In this document: one piece after another, positions 17,828 through 26,421 of the stretch
Layout: the number at the start of each line of letters is the position of its first letter
Numbering within the stretch: position 1 is the first letter of the stretch
Assembly (NCBI GenBank): GCA_018664825.1
Contig: JABJNO010000022.1
Coordinates: 1-40,640 of the forward strand
DNA from: Candidatus Parcubacteria bacterium
GTDB taxonomy: Bacteria > Patescibacteriota > Patescibacteriia > UBA1558 > GWA2-36-10
Length of the DNA stretch: 40,640 nucleotides
Direction of reading: 5' to 3'
Program-made: the position numbers and the translations under genes
Notes under the pieces: model-generated
What the model saw: the letters and a program-made list of their open reading frames with translations, nothing else
Told to the model about the DNA's origin: nothing
The model's database searches: none

Positions 17828-19711
17828 ATGTTAAAAATATCTAAGAAACAAGGAAAATGCGCCAAAATACTGTTTATGGGTATATTTTTTTATGTTTTGG
17901 TGTTTTCTTATCTATCTTTACAAAAATATCTAAACTTTGATTATCATATCTATGACTTGGGCATTTTTAGCCAGGTATTTTTCAATACTTTACGTGGAGA
18001 TTGGTTTCATCTAACGATCAATCCAAATATATATTTAGCAGACCATTTTACGCCTATTATGATTTTGTTGTTGCCGATTTATTGGATTTGGCAATCCCCT
18101 ATTTGGCTCCTTGTTTTACAAAGCCTTGTTTTTGGATTATCTGCTTGGCCACTTTATCTAATAGCCAAACAAATTACCAACAGTAGTAAGCTAGGAATGA
18201 TTGTTGGCTTGGTTTGGTTGCTCAACCCATATGTGCATAGCGCCAATCTATTTGAGTTTCATTTGATGCCCTTGGCTGTGTTTTTTATTTTTTGGACTTT
18301 TTATTTTTATAAAAAAAATAATTTCGTTTATTTTTTATTATTCTTTATTTTGAGTCTACTGGTGCGAGAAGACATCGCGCTTGTATTACTAGGGTTCTTT
18401 GTTTTGAGTTTGGTAGATAAAAGAAAACTAAAATGGAAACTAACAACTTTATTTTTGCCGATCATATATTTTGTTTCAGCTCTAAAGATAATAGATTATT
18501 TTTATCAAGGAGGTAACTACAAATTTTTTATTTATTATGGTTGGCTCGGGGGAGATAGTTTGAGTACTATTTTGTGGAGCTGGATTACTCATCCCATTGC
18601 ATTGTTGATACATATTTTTAGTTTACAAAACCTTGGTACAGCCATTATTGTTTTATTACCATTTTTATTTTTACCGTTACTTAGAAAAAAATATTTATGG
18701 CTAATGCTTTTTCCATTTTTACAATTATTGATGACAGCTAGCAGCCTAGATTTTATGGTTTATAGCGGACATTATATATTATTGTTTTTGCCAGCTTTAT
18801 TTATTGCCCTGATCTTTGCAATCCAAAAGATAAAAAATAAAGAAAGATTTTTGGGTAGTGATTTGATATACAAAAACAAACAGGCATTTTTTATAATAAG
18901 TGGTTTTACGGTTTTGTATTTTTTGATTTTCTTATCCCCGGTCAAATCTATTGTTTTTGCAGATTATAATCAAGAAAGACAAAACATAAACCAAGGGTTT
19001 GTTTCTATGATTGGGGAGCAAGACAGGATAATAGCCGAGTCTACATTTGTGCCTCAACTTAGTTCCCGCAAAGATTTGCATGCATTATCATATAGTTATT
19101 TTGGTGTTAGTCAATTTGCTGGTTTTGAGTTCAAGGCTCCAGAAGTCGAGTATATTTTGGTAGATTTTTCACAAGCTATGTCTATTTTGACTGAAAAACA
19201 TCAAAATCAACTATTACTAGAGCACAAAGAAAATATGGCCTCCAATTGGAGAGAGTATTTAAATGATTACAACCTGATCAAGGCTAGTAATAACGTACTT
19301 TTATGGCAAAATAAAAAAAACAACCCAAATGTAGAAAACTTGGATTTGTTTGCTAGACAGATAAAGCTAGATGAGTTTGATAGTTTAGATTTTTTGGTGG
19401 AAAATCAGTACAGTGATAATCATCTCAAGCTAACTTTTCAAAAAACACATGCAGAAGAAAAAGAATACCTAGTGCGTTTTTATAAAGAAGATTATTTTTA
19501 TGATGTTGTTTTGGACTATATGATGTTTCCAGAAAAAGAATGGGCAGACAATGAGTTGATTAGTTTTTATTATTATCCTGATCAACAAGTTGAGTCTTTC
19601 CAAATATTTAGCTGGTATGGTCAAAACAAATTTGGCAAAAGAAAACAATTGGTGGTAGATATAGATGTTGAGCCCGAGTCAGACAAGATCAATCTATCTG
19701 ATATACAATAA
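17828..19711 (+). CDS. DUF2079 family polytopic membrane protein (GT-C-like)
   Basis: A 627-residue membrane protein with about 10 hydrophobic segments in the first ~390 residues and a soluble C-terminal region. DUF2079 features are present: DYHIYDLGIFSQVFFNTLRG after the first helix, DHFTPIMILLLPIYW, and NLFEFHLMPLAVFF. The acidic DLGIF site after helix 1 recalls the catalytic loop of GT-C glycosyltransferases, so a lipid-linked sugar transferase role is plausible but unproven. I chose ATG 17828, not the upstream in-frame ATG at 17702, because the promoter -10 ends at 17821 and the extra 42 residues would cover the divergent promoter region. The 3' end overlaps the convergent gene by 23 bases. 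Confidence 0.8.
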   Translation: MLKISKKQGKCAKILFMGIFFYVLVFSYLSLQKYLNFDYHIYDLGIFSQVFFNTLRGDWFHLTINPNIYLADHFTPIMILLLPIYWIWQSPIWLLVLQSLVFGLSAWPLYLIAKQITNSSKLGMIVGLVWLLNPYVHSANLFEFHLMPLAVFFIFWTFYFYKKNNFVYFLLFFILSLLVREDIALVLLGFFVLSLVDKRKLKWKLTTLFLPIIYFVSALKIIDYFYQGGNYKFFIYYGWLGGDSLSTILWSWITHPIALLIHIFSLQNLGTAIIVLLPFLFLPLLRKKYLWLMLFPFLQLLMTASSLDFMVYSGHYILLFLPALFIALIFAIQKIKNKERFLGSDLIYKNKQAFFIISGFTVLYFLIFLSPVKSIVFADYNQERQNINQGFVSMIGEQDRIIAESTFVPQLSSRKDLHALSYSYFGVSQFAGFEFKAPEVEYILVDFSQAMSILTEKHQNQLLLEHKENMASNWREYLNDYNLIKASNNVLLWQNKKNNPNVENLDLFARQIKLDEFDSLDFLVENQYSDNHLKLTFQKTHAEEKEYLVRFYKEDYFYDVVLDYMMFPEKEWADNELISFYYYPDQQVESFQIFSWYGQNKFGKRKQLVVDIDVEPESDKINLSDIQ

Positions 19712-21257
19712 CAGACTCATCAGCGTAGACAGGGTTTATGTCAGGCGCTAGATTTAAGTTAGCCACAAAGACTTTGTGTCTAGCTTTTTCTGTAAGAATA
19801 TATTTAGCTCCAAAATTTTCTTTTATCAGGTTCCCTATGTCATATCTGATATCGCCAGTGGTAATGTCTATGTATGTTTTTTGTAGATCAGCATCATAGT
19901 TGTACATAAAAGTAGGATCAAGTCCTATTAGATAATAGTTGTGGTCATTGTGATAAAATAGTATAGGCCATTCGTCCCAGTCAGCATGAAAAATTATAGA
20001 ATTTTTTTCAGTATTTTCTTTTAGCCAAGTACTTGCTTCTGAAAATTTATCAAATGACCAACGGTCATTGAGGGAGGTGCGGGTTGTTTGTTTGTACATT
20101 GCTGGTACAAGCACTAGGGCCATAGCTATGATAGTCAGTCCTATGTAGTATTTTAGGTATCGAGGCATTTTTTGCCATTGGGATTTGATTTGTTTGTAGC
20201 CAATCATTTTTTTGACATCGGTAAATCCTGTGGCTACAAAAAATAATGCCAAGGGAGTGAAATATTCTATATAACGACGAGATTTGATAGATAAAAATAA
20301 AAAAATAAACATCAATAAAAAGCTAAACCAAGTGTTTAGGCTTATTTTTTTATAATTTGGTACCAAAAGCATCAGTATAAAGAATCCAGCAATAAAAATA
20401 TGAGGGACATCTGATATCAAATGCATGATAGTAGTGCCGTACCATTCTCCGCCAACATTGAATTGGTTGCCAAAATTGATAATGCCTATTTGAAATACTT
20501 GTTGATAATAAAAATTTAGATTTTGTGGCCAATAAGGATTGATAATTAGCCCCAAAAATAAGCCAGTCAAAAGAGCTAGGAATATTTTTATTTTTTGATC
20601 ATTTTTGTGTGAAAAAACTTTAAAAGTTCTACCCCAAAACATTTTTAATTTATCAGTATGGACATATTGATAAATTTTTTCAGCAATAAAATATATCAAA
20701 GTTATCAGTATAGCTAGCGGCCAGCCACCATATAGCCAGACAAAAACAAATCCCAAGACAACAGTTAGCCATATTTTTCTTTTTATCAAAGCAAAGATAA
20801 GTAGCCATAATAAAAGGAGGGATAGGCTGTTTGCTTTTATCAAGGCCAGTCGAAAGTTTAGGCCATTGAGCGTGATGAATAATATAGTAAACAAAAGAGG
20901 CCAAACAATCTCTAATTTTTTGAGGAGCCAATAGAAAACCATGATCATAGCTACTGTAAATACTACCGTAGCTATTTTGACAGCAATCAAGGGATTGTCA
21001 GTCAAATATGTAAAAGGCAATATCAATATATGATACAAAAGATGATGATCAGTAAAATTGTCTCGGAGAGTGCTAAATTGCATCCAGGGCATAGTCTGTA
21101 ATAATTGTCCGCTTTTTAAAAAGGAGACTATTTTGGCATGATAAAAACCATCAGGATCACCTATATATCTTGGCCACTGTAGCCAGCTATAATATAAAGA
21201 TATTATTGTAAAAACAAGAACGTAGTCTAGTTTCCACTTTTTTAGCTTTTTTAGCAT
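19689..21257 (-). CDS. Polytopic GT-C-like membrane protein (STT3/PMT-like layout)
   Basis: A 522-residue protein with about 11 hydrophobic helices and a soluble C-terminal domain of ~130 residues. After the first helix it has WPRYIGDPDGFYHAKI, then a TDHHLLYHILILPF segment. An acidic motif in the first external loop followed by a second one is the layout of oligosaccharyltransferases and related GT-C enzymes. SIKSRRYIEYFTPLALFF precedes the last helices, and the C-terminal part has WDEWPILFYHNDHNYYLIG and ends in a compact strand-rich region. It may move sugars from polyprenyl carriers to proteins or glycans; acceptor unknown. It starts about 35 bases after a terminator-like leader hairpin. 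No SD. Confidence 0.7.
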   Translation of the reverse strand: MLKKLKKWKLDYVLVFTIISLYYSWLQWPRYIGDPDGFYHAKIVSFLKSGQLLQTMPWMQFSTLRDNFTDHHLLYHILILPFTYLTDNPLIAVKIATVVFTVAMIMVFYWLLKKLEIVWPLLFTILFITLNGLNFRLALIKANSLSLLLLWLLIFALIKRKIWLTVVLGFVFVWLYGGWPLAILITLIYFIAEKIYQYVHTDKLKMFWGRTFKVFSHKNDQKIKIFLALLTGLFLGLIINPYWPQNLNFYYQQVFQIGIINFGNQFNVGGEWYGTTIMHLISDVPHIFIAGFFILMLLVPNYKKISLNTWFSFLLMFIFLFLSIKSRRYIEYFTPLALFFVATGFTDVKKMIGYKQIKSQWQKMPRYLKYYIGLTIIAMALVLVPAMYKQTTRTSLNDRWSFDKFSEASTWLKENTEKNSIIFHADWDEWPILFYHNDHNYYLIGLDPTFMYNYDADLQKTYIDITTGDIRYDIGNLIKENFGAKYILTEKARHKVFVANLNLAPDINPVYADESVIVYQID

Positions 21258-21280
21258 ATAGATAGTTTATCAGAAATATG

Positions 21281-21320
21281 ACAAAAGAAAAATCTCCGCC
21301 AGGCATGGGTACGGAGATTT
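21281..21320 (-). terminator. Terminator-like hairpin in the leader of the GT-C-like gene
   Basis: On the minus strand, AAATCTCCG (21320-21312) pairs with CGGAGATTT (21298-21290) across 13 bases and is followed by TTCTTTTG. It ends about 30 bases before the gene start with no gene upstream on this strand. It looks like an attenuator, or the end of a short RNA. Confidence 0.6.
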
Positions 21321-21362
21321 ATATTTGCGATTAAAATTTTCTTACTGAACAATGATATATCC

Positions 21363-21391
21363 ATCTTATTCTTTATTTTTTTAATAGTCAA
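21363..21391 (-). promoter_or_regulatory. Predicted minus-strand promoter of the GT-C-like gene or a short RNA
   Basis: On the minus strand, TTGACT (21391-21386), 17-base spacer, TAAGAT (21368-21363). Initiation near 21356 would give an RNA of about 70-75 bases up to the hairpin at 21281-21320, or the full gene by read-through. Confidence 0.55.
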
Positions 21392-21438
21392 GTCATTTTT
21401 TACACAAGCTCAAGAAAAGCCTTTAAGCATTGATTTTT

Positions 21439-21449
21439 TGCTATATAAT
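21439..21449 (+). promoter_or_regulatory. Probable yebC operon promoter
   Basis: TGCTATATAAT (21439-21449) contains TATAAT at 21444-21449, with TG upstream as in other promoters here. No convincing -35. It gives a ~57-base leader to the ATG at 21513. Confidence 0.55.
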
Positions 21450-21470
21450 TGCTAATATTAATTTGAACAT

Positions 21471-21490
21471 ACATAAGTTTAAGCTTATGT
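21471..21490 (+). repeat. Inverted repeat in the yebC leader
   Basis: ACATAAG (21471-21477) and CTTATGT (21484-21490), a perfect 7-bp stem with six loop bases, followed by TTTATTTTTA. It lies between promoter and start codon and resembles a weak terminator/attenuator. Confidence 0.5.
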
Positions 21491-21512
21491 TTTATTTTTA
21501 AAATAGTTAATT

Positions 21513-22217
21513 ATGAGTGGACATTCCAAGTGGTCAACTATAAAGCGTGCCAAAGAAGCCAAAGATGCAAAGCGTAGTAATATTTTTACTAAGCTATCAA
21601 AAAATATAGTAGTAGCAGCTAGAGGAGGTTCTGATCCTGATACAAATTTTCAATTACGAATGGCTATGGATAAAGCCAGAGCTCTTAGTATGCCAAAAGA
21701 CAATATTGAAAGAGCTATCAAAAAAGGAAGTGGTGAGGATGAAGGTGGACACATAGAAAGTCTTCTGTATGAGGGCTATGGACCAGGCGGAGTGGCTATA
21801 ATCATAGAGGTGCTGACTGACAACAAAAATAGAGCAATATCAAACATAAAACATATATTATCAAAGCGCGGTGGAAATTTAGGAAATGATGGTAGTGTAA
21901 AATGGATGTTTGAGACCAAGGGAGAAATAGTTTTGGATAAAAAAGAAATAAACGAGGATGAAGAATTAAAAATTATCGAAGCTGGAGCAGAAGATATAGT
22001 AAACGACGAAGAAATAAAAATAATTACCAGTATAGATGATTTGGAAAAAGTAAAAAATCAACTTCAAGAATTTGGTTTTGATGTGAAAACATCAGATATG
22101 ATATATTTAGCCAAAGACAAAGTAGAGGCCAAGGACGAAGAAAAGCTCCTGGGTCTCCTGGATGCTTTGGACGACGACGACGACATCAACAATATTTATA
22201 CTAATGCCAACATCTAA
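21513..22217 (+). CDS. yebC: YebC/PmpR family protein
   Basis: A 234-residue YebC/TACO1 family protein. Members act in translation of difficult (for example proline-rich) stretches or are annotated as transcriptional regulators. The family N-terminus is exact: MSGHSKWSTIKRAKEAKDAK, followed by FTKLSKNIVVAARGG and the MPKDNIERAIKKGSG motif. GNLGNDGSVKWMFE marks the second domain. The C-terminus is unusually acidic, with five consecutive aspartates. It overlaps ruvC by one base (TAATG), a common yebC-ruvC pairing. It heads a long operon running to the terminator at 27012. No SD. Confidence 0.95.
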   Translation: MSGHSKWSTIKRAKEAKDAKRSNIFTKLSKNIVVAARGGSDPDTNFQLRMAMDKARALSMPKDNIERAIKKGSGEDEGGHIESLLYEGYGPGGVAIIIEVLTDNKNRAISNIKHILSKRGGNLGNDGSVKWMFETKGEIVLDKKEINEDEELKIIEAGAEDIVNDEEIKIITSIDDLEKVKNQLQEFGFDVKTSDMIYLAKDKVEAKDEEKLLGLLDALDDDDDINNIYTNANI

Positions 22218-22714
22218 TGTCAATTCAAAAAACAACAATTTTGGGATTTGATCCCGGTATAGCTGATACTGGTTTTGGTATTATAGAAAAAATAGGAAAC
22301 AAGATAAAATTTGTAGACACCGGTAGTATCCAAACTTCTAAGGAAAAAGATTTTTGTGATCGTTTGGAAGAAATCTATGAAGCGGTAGATAAAATCATCA
22401 AAAAACATAAACCAGATATAGTGGGGGTGGAAAAATTATTTTTTGCTAAAAATGTAAAAACTGCCATGGATGTAGCGCAGGCAAGAGGGGTGATTATGTT
22501 GGGTATCAAAAAAAACAAAATAAAGCCATTGGAATTTACTCCTATGCAAATAAAACAAGCGGTTGCCGCCAGTGGAGCAGCAAACAAAAAGCAGGTTGGT
22601 CTAATGGTCAAAACAATTTTGAACCTCAATGCTGTACCAAAGCCAGATGATGCGGCCGATGCACTAGCCGTGGCCATTACTTCATCTTTTTATAATAAAA
22701 AATTAGTTTCTTAG
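22217..22714 (+). CDS. ruvC: Holliday junction resolvase RuvC
   Basis: Endonuclease that cuts Holliday junctions (165 aa). The acidic catalytic residues are visible: D in LGFDPGIADTGFG near the N-terminus, E in VGVEKLFFAKN, and the C-terminal pair in KPDDAADALAVA. The PMQIKQAVAASGAANKKQV segment is typical. ruvA and ruvB are not adjacent. glgA starts one base after the stop, so a repair gene and glucan synthesis share a transcript. No SD. Confidence 0.95.
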   Translation: MSIQKTTILGFDPGIADTGFGIIEKIGNKIKFVDTGSIQTSKEKDFCDRLEEIYEAVDKIIKKHKPDIVGVEKLFFAKNVKTAMDVAQARGVIMLGIKKNKIKPLEFTPMQIKQAVAASGAANKKQVGLMVKTILNLNAVPKPDDAADALAVAITSSFYNKKLVS

Positions 22715-22715
22715 T

Positions 22716-24194
22716 ATGAAAAAATTAAAAATAGTATCAGTAAGCTCAGAGGTAGATCCGTATTCAAAGACGGGTGGTTTGGCAGATGTAGCCAGATCTT
22801 TACCCAAGTCTTTGCATCGTCTGGGACATGATGTGATGATCGTCACTCCGTTTTATAAAAAAGTAATTGATCAAAAAAAACATAAACTAGAAAAAATATA
22901 CAGTGATGTCAAAGTGCGCATTGATAAAAAAAACGAAGTAAAGGTAAGTTATTATAGAACAGAGCTTTTGCCTGGCTTGAGAGTATATTTTGTTCGCAAT
23001 GATAAGTTTTTTTCAAGACGCAAAGATCTTTATGGATCTTCACATGAAAATGCTAGATTTTATATGTTTGATGTAGCGGTTTTAAAATTGATATCTTTAC
23101 TCAAACACAAGGCAGATATTATCCATTGTCATGATTGGCAGACAGGACTGATTCCTTATCTCAAGAATACTAGTTTCAAAAAAAGTCAGACCATGGCCAA
23201 AACAGCTACTGTTTTTACAATTCATAACTTAGTATTTCAATTGGGTAGAAATTGGTGGGAGATACCTTTGAACAAAAAAGATAAAGGAACCGGCTCCCTG
23301 CCTCTTTTTAATGATCCAAATTTGGAGTACGTCAATTTTGCCAAAAGAGCAATCCTAAACGCCGATGCACTCAATACAGTATCAGAAACATACGCCGAAG
23401 AAATATTAAAACCAAGCTTTGGTCAAGATTTGCAAAGAATATTGATAAACAGAAAGAAAAAATTATTTGGTGTGGTCAATGGTATAGACAATAAAGAGTT
23501 TAATCCAAATAATGATCCAAGTATCAAGGTAAACTATGATCACAAAAAATTGCAAAGAAAAAAAATAAACAAAAAATATATTCAAAAATTGTTTAAGCTG
23601 CCAATCAGAGAAGATGTCCCTGTGATTTGTAGTACCTCTCGACTTACTTATCAAAAAGGATTTGAATTGATACTGAGGATTATACACAAGATAATGCATT
23701 TTGATATGCAAATGATCATCGCTGGTGCGGGAGATAAAAAATATATTAGTGAGCTCAAAAAAGTTGCCAAAAAATATCCAGACAAATTAGTAATCATTCC
23801 TTCACATGAAAAAACTCTAAAATATGAAAACCAACTTTATGCAGGTTCTGATATGATATTGATTCCTTCTCATCATGAGCCCTGTGGTATCAATCAGATG
23901 AAAGCTTTTCGTTATGGTTGTGCTCCGATTGTCAGGAGTACAGGGGGCCTCAATGATACGGTAATAAATTATGAGCCGGGTAACGAGGGAAATGGCTTTA
24001 AATTTAAGAATTTTAGCTCCAAAGAATTATTGGTAGCAATAACTCGAGCTTTGGAGACTTACAAATATCACAAAGTTTGGCGAGATTTAATTTGTCGTGG
24101 TATGAAACCATCATTTTCTTGGGAGCATCCCGCCAAAAAATATATAGATCTTTATAAAAAGGCTCTAAAATTTAAAAAAGAAAAAGATGAATAA
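22716..24194 (+). CDS. glgA: Glycogen/starch synthase (GT5), first copy
   Basis: Adds glucose from a nucleotide sugar to alpha-1,4-glucan (492 aa, usual length). The N-terminal GT5 signature SSEVDPYSKTGGLADVARSL contains the KTGGL donor-binding motif. DIIHCHDWQTGLIPYL, VVNGIDNKEFNP and the C-terminal IPSHHEPCGINQMKAFRYG with STGGLNDTV (retaining catalytic Glu in EPCG) are all present. Only the second copy at 29.1 kb shares this organisation; the two differ at the donor motif (KTGGL versus KVGGL). Whether it uses ADP- or UDP-glucose cannot be read directly. It overlaps the GH57 gene by 8 bases. No SD. Confidence 0.93.
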   Translation: MKKLKIVSVSSEVDPYSKTGGLADVARSLPKSLHRLGHDVMIVTPFYKKVIDQKKHKLEKIYSDVKVRIDKKNEVKVSYYRTELLPGLRVYFVRNDKFFSRRKDLYGSSHENARFYMFDVAVLKLISLLKHKADIIHCHDWQTGLIPYLKNTSFKKSQTMAKTATVFTIHNLVFQLGRNWWEIPLNKKDKGTGSLPLFNDPNLEYVNFAKRAILNADALNTVSETYAEEILKPSFGQDLQRILINRKKKLFGVVNGIDNKEFNPNNDPSIKVNYDHKKLQRKKINKKYIQKLFKLPIREDVPVICSTSRLTYQKGFELILRIIHKIMHFDMQMIIAGAGDKKYISELKKVAKKYPDKLVIIPSHEKTLKYENQLYAGSDMILIPSHHEPCGINQMKAFRYGCAPIVRSTGGLNDTVINYEPGNEGNGFKFKNFSSKELLVAITRALETYKYHKVWRDLICRGMKPSFSWEHPAKKYIDLYKKALKFKKEKDE

Positions 24195-25341
24195 AATAAC
24201 TTGGGTAAACTTTTTTCATATTTATCAACCCCCTTGGCAGCAAAGAGGTGTAATCGAACAAATAGCCATAGAAAGCTATGAATATTTGATTACTTTATTT
24301 GAAAAATATCCAGAATTTAAGGCCAGCATAAATATAACTGGTAGCCTATTAGAGCAGTTGAATGATATTAGACCTGATTTGTTAGCCAGATTGCAGAAAA
24401 TAGCTAGAAAGGGGCAAATAGAGCTCACAGGGTCATCAAAATATCATGCTTTATTACCTTTATTACCTGATTTAGAGATAAAAAGACAAATAGAGTTAAA
24501 TCAGGAAGTTTTGGGTCAATATTTTGATTTGGATAAAATTAAGGGATTTTATTTACCAGAAATGTCATTTAGTTTGTCAGCTGCCAAAATTATCAAAAAA
24601 TTAGGTTTTGAGTGGCTTATTTTGGATGAAATTCATTATAAAGAAAAAATAGATAATCAGATTTTATACAAAATAAAAAAACTCGGCCTGAAGGTAGTTT
24701 TTAGAAATAGAAAATTTTCAAAATCTTATCCAGCTGAAATTATTTTTAATAAATTCAAGAAAAAGTTTGAATCAGAAACAATTATTACGGGTACAGACGG
24801 TGAAATATACGGACATTTCCATGAAGACTGGCAAGGGCATCTAGAAAAAATACTACAAAAAAAATATTTGCAAGTAATGAGTATAAGTAAATATTTGGAG
24901 ACTTTGAAAAAAACAAAAAATATAGATGTACGAGCAGCTTCTTGGGAAAGTACCGAAGCAGAACTAAAAAACAAGACACCTTATAGTCTTTGGAGTAATC
25001 CAAAAAACAAAATTCATAAATTGCTTTGGCAGATGGTAGATTTTGCTGAGCAGATGGTCAGTAAATATAAAAAAGATAAAAATTGGCAGTGGTCTAGGCA
25101 GCATTTAGATAGAGGTGTGTCCTCTTGTACTTTTTGGTGGGCCACAGGCAAGAGGCCATCGGCATTTTCTCCGCTTACTTGGAATCCAGACATGATAGAC
25201 AATGGTAGTGAGGAATTAATTAAAGTTGTTAGATCTTTGGAAAGTGCAACAACTAAAGAAAAAATTAAAGCAGAGAAATTGTATATAGAAATCAAAAAAA
25301 ATACCTGGCTTACTCATTGGCGTAAATACAATAAAAAATAA
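24187..25341 (+). CDS. Glycoside hydrolase family 57 protein (alpha-glucan acting)
   Basis: A 384-residue GH57-type enzyme; the family includes alpha-amylases, 4-alpha-glucanotransferases and branching enzymes. Motif 1 appears as FHIYQP (residues 10-15, the HQP block). The probable nucleophile is E125 in YLPEMSFS and the probable acid/base is D204 in GTDGEIYGHFHED. The C-terminal region has WQWSRQHLDRGVSSCTFWWA, seen in some GH57 relatives. It is shorter than most amylases (about 400-700 aa). Lying between glycogen synthase and sugar kinase genes, it probably trims, transfers or branches the polymer. Start overlaps glgA by 8 bases. Confidence 0.85.
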   Translation: MNKITWVNFFHIYQPPWQQRGVIEQIAIESYEYLITLFEKYPEFKASINITGSLLEQLNDIRPDLLARLQKIARKGQIELTGSSKYHALLPLLPDLEIKRQIELNQEVLGQYFDLDKIKGFYLPEMSFSLSAAKIIKKLGFEWLILDEIHYKEKIDNQILYKIKKLGLKVVFRNRKFSKSYPAEIIFNKFKKKFESETIITGTDGEIYGHFHEDWQGHLEKILQKKYLQVMSISKYLETLKKTKNIDVRAASWESTEAELKNKTPYSLWSNPKNKIHKLLWQMVDFAEQMVSKYKKDKNWQWSRQHLDRGVSSCTFWWATGKRPSAFSPLTWNPDMIDNGSEELIKVVRSLESATTKEKIKAEKLYIEIKKNTWLTHWRKYNKK

Positions 25342-25342
25342 T

Positions 25343-26419
25343 ATGGCAAGACAAACATTATCAAAGGGAGAAAAGGAAGAAATAGCAAAGGTAGCAAATC
25401 AAAAATTTGCTGAAGGTTTGCTTAAAAAAGAATTACCAAAATATTTTGATGATTTTAAAGAATTAAAAAGCTTGAGTTTAAAACCTTTTAAGAATCACCT
25501 TGGTAAAAGTAGTGCAGTTTTTGTAGTTGAGTATTTGATAAAATATTTAGACAAAGATGGCTCTTCCAAGGAGTTGGATTTATTTTGTTCTGCCCACACC
25601 GATGGATCAAGGGAGGGGGCGTACATCAAAACAAAATTTTTGTATGAACAGGGGTTTGATAAAGGTAAATATAGAGTATCCAAGCCTTTATTTTTTGTGC
25701 CAGAGCAAAAAGCCTTTGTTTATGTGGCTTCTATTGGAGAGAGTTTATTTAAATTTTTCAAAGAAGATCCAGGGGCCGATTTGGATTCGGCCTTAACCTT
25801 GGCGGCTGGCTGGATAAAAAAACTTCATGGCTTTGATTTGAAAAAAAATAAATTTGATTGGCCTGATTTTAGGGTAGCCAATATGATACCAACTCCAGAA
25901 AAGTTTATGGCTGATTTTATAGAAGACGACAAAGAACAAGGTAAATTGGTGACTGACCTTTATAATCAAATGCATGAGTTGGAGCTAAAATATCAAACAG
26001 AGTATCCACAATCTTTGATTTATGGAGATTATCATCCAGAAAATATTATCATAAATGGTTTGGATGCTAGTGACTTGGAAATGATTGATTTTACCGATCT
26101 GGCCTTGGGCGATCCAATGGTAGACTTGGGAGCTTTTATTCAGCAGTTTGATTTTATGGGGCACAATTTTGTATCTAGAGAAAAAATAAACCAGAATAAA
26201 AAACTTTTTGTGGAAGCTTATTTCAAAAAACCATTAGATGAAATAAAAACAGAATACATAAAAAGAATAAATCTTTATCAATCTTGGACAGCTTTACGGA
26301 CAGCTATATTTTTGTTTTATATGAGAGATATGGACAATCCGATTCATGATTTATTAGAAGATTGTAAAAATTATATTAACTTGTCAGCAAAAGAGGAAAA
26401 AGAAATTAATTTACACTAA
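25343..26419 (+). CDS. APH-fold small-molecule kinase
   Basis: A 358-residue protein with the aminoglycoside/choline phosphotransferase fold. The catalytic loop reads YGDYHPENIII (D229, N234) and the metal-binding motif MIDFTDLALGDPMVDLG follows about 20 residues later. The N-terminal lobe includes AVFVVEYLIKYLDKDG and an EGAYIKTKFLYE helix. In this setting, with glycogen synthases, GH57 and glucokinase, a maltose/trehalose or other sugar kinase is more likely than antibiotic resistance, but no substrate motif proves it. It starts one base after the GH57 stop. No SD. Confidence 0.8.
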   Translation: MARQTLSKGEKEEIAKVANQKFAEGLLKKELPKYFDDFKELKSLSLKPFKNHLGKSSAVFVVEYLIKYLDKDGSSKELDLFCSAHTDGSREGAYIKTKFLYEQGFDKGKYRVSKPLFFVPEQKAFVYVASIGESLFKFFKEDPGADLDSALTLAAGWIKKLHGFDLKKNKFDWPDFRVANMIPTPEKFMADFIEDDKEQGKLVTDLYNQMHELELKYQTEYPQSLIYGDYHPENIIINGLDASDLEMIDFTDLALGDPMVDLGAFIQQFDFMGHNFVSREKINQNKKLFVEAYFKKPLDEIKTEYIKRINLYQSWTALRTAIFLFYMRDMDNPIHDLLEDCKNYINLSAKEEKEINLH

Positions 26420-26421
26420 GT

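Noticed and set aside
25343-26419. Aminoglycoside resistance gene
   Set aside because: Only the general APH fold is shared; the setting is glucan metabolism, so a resistance call would be unsupported.
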